Source of the DNA: Siphonodentalium dalli
Lineage: Eukaryota; Mollusca; Scaphopoda; Gadilida; Siphonodentaliidae
DNA length: 64,000 nucleotides
Assembly: GCA_032622095.1 (NCBI GenBank)
Contig: CP136065.1
Coordinates: 95,237,343-95,301,342 of the forward strand
Reading direction: 5' to 3'
Shown: positions 59,126 through 64,000 of the stretch, one piece after another
Layout of the letters: each line of letters begins with the position of its first letter
Position numbering within the stretch: position 1 is the first letter of the stretch
The notes under the pieces: generated by a model
Seen by the model: only the letters and a program-made list of their open reading frames with translations
Databases searched by the model: none
Told to the model about the DNA's origin: nothing
Translations under genes and position numbers: made by a program

Positions 59126-59187
59126 ACTCCCTGTATACATATATACCCCCCAATGACAATACACCAACAGCAAAGATGCACATACTT

Positions 59188-59334
59188 AAGAAATAAATAC
59201 ACGGTGTATCGGTGTGTATGGTCAAGTTGTACCACAAAAAACTGATTGTAGGACGACGCGTAGCGGAGTCCTACAATCAGTTTTTTGTGGTACAACTTGA
59301 CCATACACACCGATACACCGTGTATTTATTTCTT
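59188..59334. repeat. Perfect 147-bp palindrome, 67-nt arms
   Basis: Both arms (59188-59254 and 59268-59334) are exact complements with a 13-nt loop GACGCGTAGCGGA. The arms start AAGAAATAAATACACGG. The identity of the arms implies a recent origin or active correction. It may be a hairpin MITE; no target duplication is clear. Confidence 0.95.
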
Positions 59335-60030
59335 TTGTAATACGACTGAAAGTTTATGGTCACAATTCGACTGAATAGTCAACGAAATACTGCACTTTTT
59401 CGGTCTCAGCCTCAGCTTTTATGACAGATTGTAATTTGATAATGGCGTAAATAATATAAGTTATTAGTTTCCAGATGTCACTTAGATATTTTCGCAAGGA
59501 TAAATATTTAATGATTTAAAAAAAGATATTGATATAAATAAAAAAAATAATGACATTAAAATGGACAATCCCGGGTCCCCCCCCCCAAATCACTCTTTCA
59601 CATAAAGATTAATAAATTTTTAATAAATTATATATATAAAAATACTTCTAGTTCATCAAAATTATTTAAACTATTGTGTATTTTACCTGTGTCTGTTAGA
59701 TTTTACGTTTTAGTCATTAATTGTGAACCGACCAGAAAACGATGATTTAATTTGGCCAAAGTGTTTTTTAATTTGGCCAAAAAACATTTGGCTAAAGTTT
59801 TTTTCATTTGGCTAATAAAATTTTCATTTGGCTAAACTTTTGGCTAAAGTTTTTTTCGGTCCAGCGTGAACACTGGTCTCAGGTGAGAAAACATTTCGTG
59901 GCGTAATTCGTATTGGGCGTACTCGATTCTTTGCATGGAGTACTCTAGTAATTTGTTTGCGTAAATAATCGTTGTGATTGGCTAATAAATGATGTGTTTT
60001 CAGCGGCGCCCGTGCCTTTCATTTAAATTG
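59335..60030. other. AT-rich interval with TTTGGC repeats
   Basis: No gene. From 59752 to 59860 the motif TTTGGCCAAA/TTTGGCTAAA recurs six times at irregular spacing with T-rich linkers. A C-run lies near 59577. Confidence 0.5.
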
Positions 60031-60247
60031 TACAGGAAATACGATTGCTGTCATTCAATCATCACAATTCACCACCACAGACCGAGTCAGCAGCACTCAC
60101 AGGAACACCTCATCGAGTCAGCAGCACTCTTTATCGGAAAGTCTTCCTCCTTAAGGAGAACTTATAAAATTACCTCTAAGAGTAAAATCAAAGAGTAAAC
60201 TTATATAAAATTGCTTAAACAAAGTGTAAAACTTTACAAAATCAGAT
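60030..60247 (+). promoter_or_regulatory. Presumed 5' UTR and internal promoter region
   Basis: Leader between the composition shift and the ORF1 ATG. GAGTCAGCAGCACTC occurs twice, 33 bp apart (60083 and 60116). Jockey-type elements use internal promoters; no specific promoter motif could be assigned here. Confidence 0.4.
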
Positions 60248-61795
60248 ATGGCCAGTAAACAAACATCCGCGTCGCAGTGCCCTTCTCAGGGCGCCGATTC
60301 GAGTGAGTTTATTGCCTTCCTGAAAGAAGATAACAAATCGCTCAGGAAACAGATCGCCAGTCTAGAAATACAACTTGCTGGGTTCAGAGCCTCTATCGAC
60401 AAGATGGCCGACCGCTTACCCGAAAAGCAACCCACAGCAGAGAAATCTTCCAGCAAAAAAGAGAAAAAGACCGAGAAAATCAAAAAGAAACCTGATAAAA
60501 ACACCACGACACCTGCCACATCATCAGCTCCAGTTCCAGATTTCGCCGCAAAACTACCCTCAGCAACCTCTGTACCGTCAGCAACTCCAGTACCCTCCAT
60601 ACCGCCAGCAACTCCAGTACCCATCGTTCAAAAAAACCACGAAGACCACATCGAAGTTGAAATGACAGACGCTGAACAAGACATCTCCGACGAAGAATTC
60701 GCCACCGTCTTCAAAAACAAAAGAAGACGAAAAGAAAGCATGATGATTCCAGATCCTATCAGCCCAATCAGCACGCCAGCCAAAAAGATCAGAACGCACA
60801 AACAGCCTAGCCCGACAAAAGAACCAGAACGACAAGCGACCAATCACTCCAGCAACAATCCAACCAAGCGAAGAGACATCATAATAGTCGAAAACCTTAC
60901 CAGCGAGATGAAGCAGAGTCCACATTTCCTCCATAGAACGATCACGACAAAATATCCCATCCGGACATCAACAACCAGAGCCGGCACTCTGCTAATCTAT
61001 CCCCAGAATGATGAAACAAAGCAATATCTACTGAGAAAAGCAAAAGACATCCCAGCTTTCAAAGACAACAACATTACGTTCAGACTAACCAACGGAAGCC
61101 GTCACCAGAGCACACCAACGACTCATAAAGCCGTTATATGTGGCATACCTCCATCTGTCACAGATGACGACATTACACAAGACATTGGCGACAAATACAC
61201 TGTACAAAGACTAAAGAGCTCCCATGACAACCAACCAACATGGAAAGTTAAAATCACCTGCGAGAACAAAGAAGCAAAGCAACTTATAATGAACGGCGTC
61301 AGACTAGGCTCCAACTTAAACAAATATAAAGTCATCGAATACAAAGAACGACCACACGCAACCCAGTGCTACAAATGTCAAAAGTTCAATCACACGGCCG
61401 AATTCTGCAAAAGCAACGACATAATCTGCAAAAATTGCGCGGGAAATCACAAACACCAAGACTGCACCAGTAACATCAAAATATGCGCGAACTGCGACAG
61501 TGATCACCACTCAGCATACAAGGGATGCACAGTTTTTAAAACTGAAGTTACAACAAAAGAAACACAAAAGCTCACATACGCAGCCGCCACAAGCAAACCC
61601 GCCGACATCACTGAAACCCTAAAGCTTGCAGCTGTAATAACATCGACCATTGTCAGCGCCCTGTCTGACAAACAAAGAGATCCACGAAATATCAAAGACA
61701 GCGTGTGTCAAAACGTCGAACATGCTGTCAACACCATATACAGAACTCAACTCACAAAAGAAACCATCCAACAGTTCACATACAGCCAAAGCTGA
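60248..61795 (+). CDS. Retrotransposon ORF1, Gag-like zinc-knuckle protein
   Basis: 515 codons. Residues about 18-57 look coiled-coil-forming (FLKEDNKSLRKQIASLEIQL). Residues 58-90 are Lys-rich and 90-130 are Pro/Ala/Thr low complexity. The region from about 210 to 365 resembles the RNA-recognition and pre-zinc-knuckle part of Jockey Gag proteins. Three zinc knuckles follow: C374-C377-H382-C387, C394-C397-H401-C406 and C413-C416-H421-C427. Such proteins bind element RNA and form the particle carrying it to the nucleus (family knowledge). It ends at TGA 61793-61795. The first ATG after the leader, with GATATGG context, is taken as the start. Confidence 0.9.
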   Translation: MASKQTSASQCPSQGADSSEFIAFLKEDNKSLRKQIASLEIQLAGFRASIDKMADRLPEKQPTAEKSSSKKEKKTEKIKKKPDKNTTTPATSSAPVPDFAAKLPSATSVPSATPVPSIPPATPVPIVQKNHEDHIEVEMTDAEQDISDEEFATVFKNKRRRKESMMIPDPISPISTPAKKIRTHKQPSPTKEPERQATNHSSNNPTKRRDIIIVENLTSEMKQSPHFLHRTITTKYPIRTSTTRAGTLLIYPQNDETKQYLLRKAKDIPAFKDNNITFRLTNGSRHQSTPTTHKAVICGIPPSVTDDDITQDIGDKYTVQRLKSSHDNQPTWKVKITCENKEAKQLIMNGVRLGSNLNKYKVIEYKERPHATQCYKCQKFNHTAEFCKSNDIICKNCAGNHKHQDCTSNIKICANCDSDHHSAYKGCTVFKTEVTTKETQKLTYAAATSKPADITETLKLAAVITSTIVSALSDKQRDPRNIKDSVCQNVEHAVNTIYRTQLTKETIQQFTYSQS

Positions 61796-61831
61796 CACGC
61801 CCAAACACACAAGCCGATTGTAACACCTACA

Positions 61832-63046
61832 ATGGCTGACACGACCAAACAGACTACAACAACACGCCACACACACAACTTGCCCACACAAAAACACGCT
61901 TTTCACCTACTCCACGTTAACATAAACGGACTATCTGCTAAACGCCAAATTCTTCAAGAGTACATCACAGACCAACAACCAGACGTTATCGCCATCAACG
62001 AAACGAAACTCAACGACAACAGCAGGGTTAGCTTCACCAACTACAAGATCGCCCGCCGTGACCGTACCGCACACGGTGGCGGGGTCGCTCTCCTCATCCA
62101 TAAAGACCTGAAACACGCCATGCTCAACACCGACGACCTAGACGAAGAAACCCTGGCAGTAGAAGTCACCATTCGCAGTGCCAAGACTGCCATCATCGCC
62201 ACATATAACCCGCCAAACACAGACCTCAGCAATGCCTCCTTCAAACACTTCACATCAACCCACCGCCACTGCATCTTCATCGGAGACTACAACGCGAAGC
62301 ACACCTACTACGGCTGTAAAGATACCAACAGAAACGGTGACCGAATGTTCAACATCATCGAAGATCTTGATCTACTCATACTAAACAACATAGACGAACC
62401 AACACATCACCACGCGGCGACCAACAAATGGGACATCCTAGACCTAGCCATTGCCACTCCATCCATCGCATCTAAAGGAATCATGTGCTATATTGGAGAC
62501 GACGTATCCAGCGACCACCTACCCGTACACATAAGATCCAGCAATGCCTCAACCGATCGCCACCCGAAAACCCTCCGCCGCAACCTAAATAAAGCCGACT
62601 GGGACAGTTTCCGACAGCAACTCACCAACAGCATAGACAATTCACCCATCACATCAACCAGCGACATTGACGCGACATGCCAGCACCTATCCCAAACCCT
62701 CGAATCAGCCCTAGATACAGCATGCCCGAAACAACAAGTCAACACCACAGCATGGCGAGTCTCCCCCGAAACTCTGAAAATGATCCGACTTAAACGCAAG
62801 CTAAGAAGACTACAGCAGAAAAACCCAAACGACATGTACTACCGAAATCTTTACAACAACATGAACAGACAAGTCAAAACGGCAGTCAAAAAAGAAAAAC
62901 AAGCATCCTGGCAGCGGTCGACAACCGAACTCGGCGATAAAAGAATGAACAGAAACTTCTGGAGTACCTTCAAATCCCTTACCGGCACAGGAAAAAACAA
63001 CAACAGCACAGAAAAACCCCTCAAAAAAAAACAGATGGCAGCCTGA
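61832..63046 (+). CDS. Retrotransposon ORF2, endonuclease part
   Basis: 404 codons to a TGA that follows an A-run. It contains an APE-type endonuclease: HVNINGLSAKR (Asn30/Asn32), NETKL (catalytic Glu57), YNPPN (125-129), IGDYNAKH (Asp152, Asn154), WDILDLA and SDHLPV (His229). This domain nicks target DNA to prime reverse transcription. A basic linker follows. The same frame would be continued by the reverse transcriptase from 63218, but a segment of about 190 bp in between (63031-63217) reads in another frame. The ATG at 61832 lies 36 bp after the ORF1 stop in the same frame. Confidence 0.9.
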   Translation: MADTTKQTTTTRHTHNLPTQKHAFHLLHVNINGLSAKRQILQEYITDQQPDVIAINETKLNDNSRVSFTNYKIARRDRTAHGGGVALLIHKDLKHAMLNTDDLDEETLAVEVTIRSAKTAIIATYNPPNTDLSNASFKHFTSTHRHCIFIGDYNAKHTYYGCKDTNRNGDRMFNIIEDLDLLILNNIDEPTHHHAATNKWDILDLAIATPSIASKGIMCYIGDDVSSDHLPVHIRSSNASTDRHPKTLRRNLNKADWDSFRQQLTNSIDNSPITSTSDIDATCQHLSQTLESALDTACPKQQVNTTAWRVSPETLKMIRLKRKLRRLQQKNPNDMYYRNLYNNMNRQVKTAVKKEKQASWQRSTTELGDKRMNRNFWSTFKSLTGTGKNNNSTEKPLKKKQMAA

Positions 63047-63217
63047 CCTCAGGAGACAAAGAGAAAGCAGAAGCCTTCGCCGACAACCTTCAAAAAATCC
63101 ACAACACCCACCAAGGCCCAGCCTACGACGACGCCTTCAAAGCAACTGTAGAAAACCACATCAAAGACAACCCCGACCTCTTCAAACCACTTCCAAGTAC
63201 CACCAACGACCACGATG
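63031..63217 (+). CDS. ORF2 linker segment, shifted frame
   Basis: Reads TDGSLTSGDKEKAEAFADNL and on to DNPDLFKP in the frame one base off. This is typical of the linker before the reverse transcriptase in Jockey-type ORF2. The shift into this frame lies at the A9 tract 63023-63031, where ten A would keep frame. The return to the ORF2 frame is near 63215-63220. Confidence 0.7.
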
Positions 63218-64000
63218 ATGTCTTCCCCAATCACACAAGACGAAATCGCATCTAACCTAAAGAAGGGAAAAGGCAACTCAGCACCAGGCAACGACAGCAT
63301 CACATACGCCATCCTACGACAAGCCCCTCCAGCCTTCTTCGCCAGACTACTCCTTCTATTCAACGCCTGCCTGACCATTGGATACTTCCCAACAGCATGG
63401 AAAACCGCCGTCGGTATCATGATACCCAAGCCAGAAAAAGACCGCGCCATTCCCAACAACTATCGACCCATCAGCCTCCTCCAATGTACCGGGAAACTAT
63501 TCGAAAGAATTATCAGCAGCCGACTACGAGAGCACCTTGAATCCTCCGACTTCTTCAACCCGTGGCAGCGTGGCTACCGACAAGGCAAAGAAGGCATGGA
63601 ACACATCGTTCGACTAGCTGAAGACGCCCGACTATCCCTTGGCAAAAACTGGTTAACAGCTGCAGTATTTCTTGACGTTGAGAAGGCCTTCGATTCCGTA
63701 TGGCACGACGGCCTAAGATACAAGTTCAGCCAGCTCAACATCGCCCGAAAATACACACGACTAGTATCCTCTTTCCTACAAGATCGTCAACTCAGCGTCC
63801 GCATCAACAACGACACATCCAGCCCAGTATTCCTACGCGCCGGAACCCCACAAGGATCAGTACTCAGCCCACTCCTCTTCCTGATATACGCCAATGACAT
63901 ACCCACCAACCCAAGAAACAACGTAGAAATCTCACAATTCGCCGACGACCTAGGACTCTGGACAACACACAAAAACCCCAGGATCCTACAAAAACGATTA
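63218..64000 (+). CDS. Retrotransposon ORF2, reverse transcriptase part (partial)
   Basis: Open to the window edge (261 codons). Motifs in order: TQDEIASNLKK, APGNDSI, NNYRPISLLQ, FLDVEKAFDSVWH (catalytic Asp of motif A), GTPQGSVLSPLLFLIY (motif B) and QFADDLG with the catalytic Asp pair at about 63936-63950. All RT core catalytic residues visible here are intact. The thumb and C-terminal region lie beyond the window. Best match is the Jockey clade, judged from the motifs and the Gag-type ORF1 upstream. Confidence 0.9.
   Translation, partial: MSSPITQDEIASNLKKGKGNSAPGNDSITYAILRQAPPAFFARLLLLFNACLTIGYFPTAWKTAVGIMIPKPEKDRAIPNNYRPISLLQCTGKLFERIISSRLREHLESSDFFNPWQRGYRQGKEGMEHIVRLAEDARLSLGKNWLTAAVFLDVEKAFDSVWHDGLRYKFSQLNIARKYTRLVSSFLQDRQLSVRINNDTSSPVFLRAGTPQGSVLSPLLFLIYANDIPTNPRNNVEISQFADDLGLWTTHKNPRILQKRL

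Larger units (their letters stand above)
60030..64000 (+). mobile_element. Jockey-like non-LTR retrotransposon, 5' part to window edge
   Basis: Composition changes to A/C-rich near 60030. A leader of about 220 bp is followed by ORF1 (Gag-like), a 36-bp gap and ORF2 (endonuclease and reverse transcriptase). The element continues past 64000. ORF1 is intact and ORF2 is nearly so, which suggests a fairly recent insertion. The exact 5' end is not defined by a visible target duplication. Confidence 0.85.

Noticed and set aside
63023-63031. Programmed frameshift at the A-run in ORF2
   Set aside because: A second, compensating shift follows 190 bp later and no slippery-site partner structure is visible; indels or sequence error are simpler.

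Overview
This window is eukaryotic, AT-rich and almost entirely intergenic. I found no convincing host gene: almost every open frame is short or lies inside a repeat. The only long uninterrupted coding sequence belongs to a non-LTR retrotransposon at the right edge. Jockey-like and CR1/L2-like LINEs, hAT-like, TTAA-targeting and TA-targeting non-autonomous DNA elements, fold-back structures, minisatellites and many CCAAGATGGCGGCC-type motifs together suggest a marine invertebrate, most likely a lophotrochozoan such as a mollusc. That identification is inference, not demonstrated.

Layout. 1-3535: diverged direct copies of a 0.5-0.6 kb repeat, interrupted by a palindromic element (720-1120) and a 520-bp element in a TTAA site (2062-2581). 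3730-4260: first copy of a dispersed repeat rich in TTTCCAAC/GTTGGAAA that recurs between 12.8 and 18.2 kb. 5400-8750: a hairpin locus and a 25-copy array of a 68-bp monomer that ends in the same kind of hairpin. 8800-12350: inverted-repeat elements, including a 393-bp TTAA element with two 69-bp palindromes. 14.0-15.7 kb: tandem array of about 155-bp monomers alternating between two types. 17.0-18.8 kb: candidate terminal-inverted-repeat element. 19-25 kb: YY1-like motifs, a 21-bp minisatellite, and a duplicated segment carrying an expanded (CT)n. 27.6-28.7 kb: second, differently homogenised array of the 67/68-bp monomer. 30.1-34.0 kb: a three-copy TATA-containing module, one copy split by a 5'-truncated LINE with a 10-bp target duplication, which is itself split by a 0.7-kb element. 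34.5-40.4 kb: a giant fold-back structure with two arms of about 1.8 kb around a 2.15-kb array of a 42-bp monomer. 41.4-46.1 kb: a MITE, a decayed LINE holding a fresh retro-insertion, and a 1.33-kb TTAA element. 47.7-51.5 kb: a TA-targeting MITE, hairpins, a tRNA-derived SINE head and a nested inverted repeat. 53.4-59.3 kb: two more copies of the fold-back family, a 1.17-kb hAT-like element and a perfect 147-bp palindrome. 60.0-64.0 kb: a Jockey-like retrotransposon with ORF1 (Gag) and ORF2 (endonuclease and reverse transcriptase, running off the window).

The recoverable biology is mobile-element biology. Several insertions can be ordered in time because an uninterrupted paralogous copy or a target-site duplication is present in the same window. 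Many loci are strong inverted repeats that would form hairpins if transcribed. Coordinates of repeat edges were judged by eye and may be off by tens of bases; palindrome arms, TIRs and target duplications quoted to the base were checked by reading.
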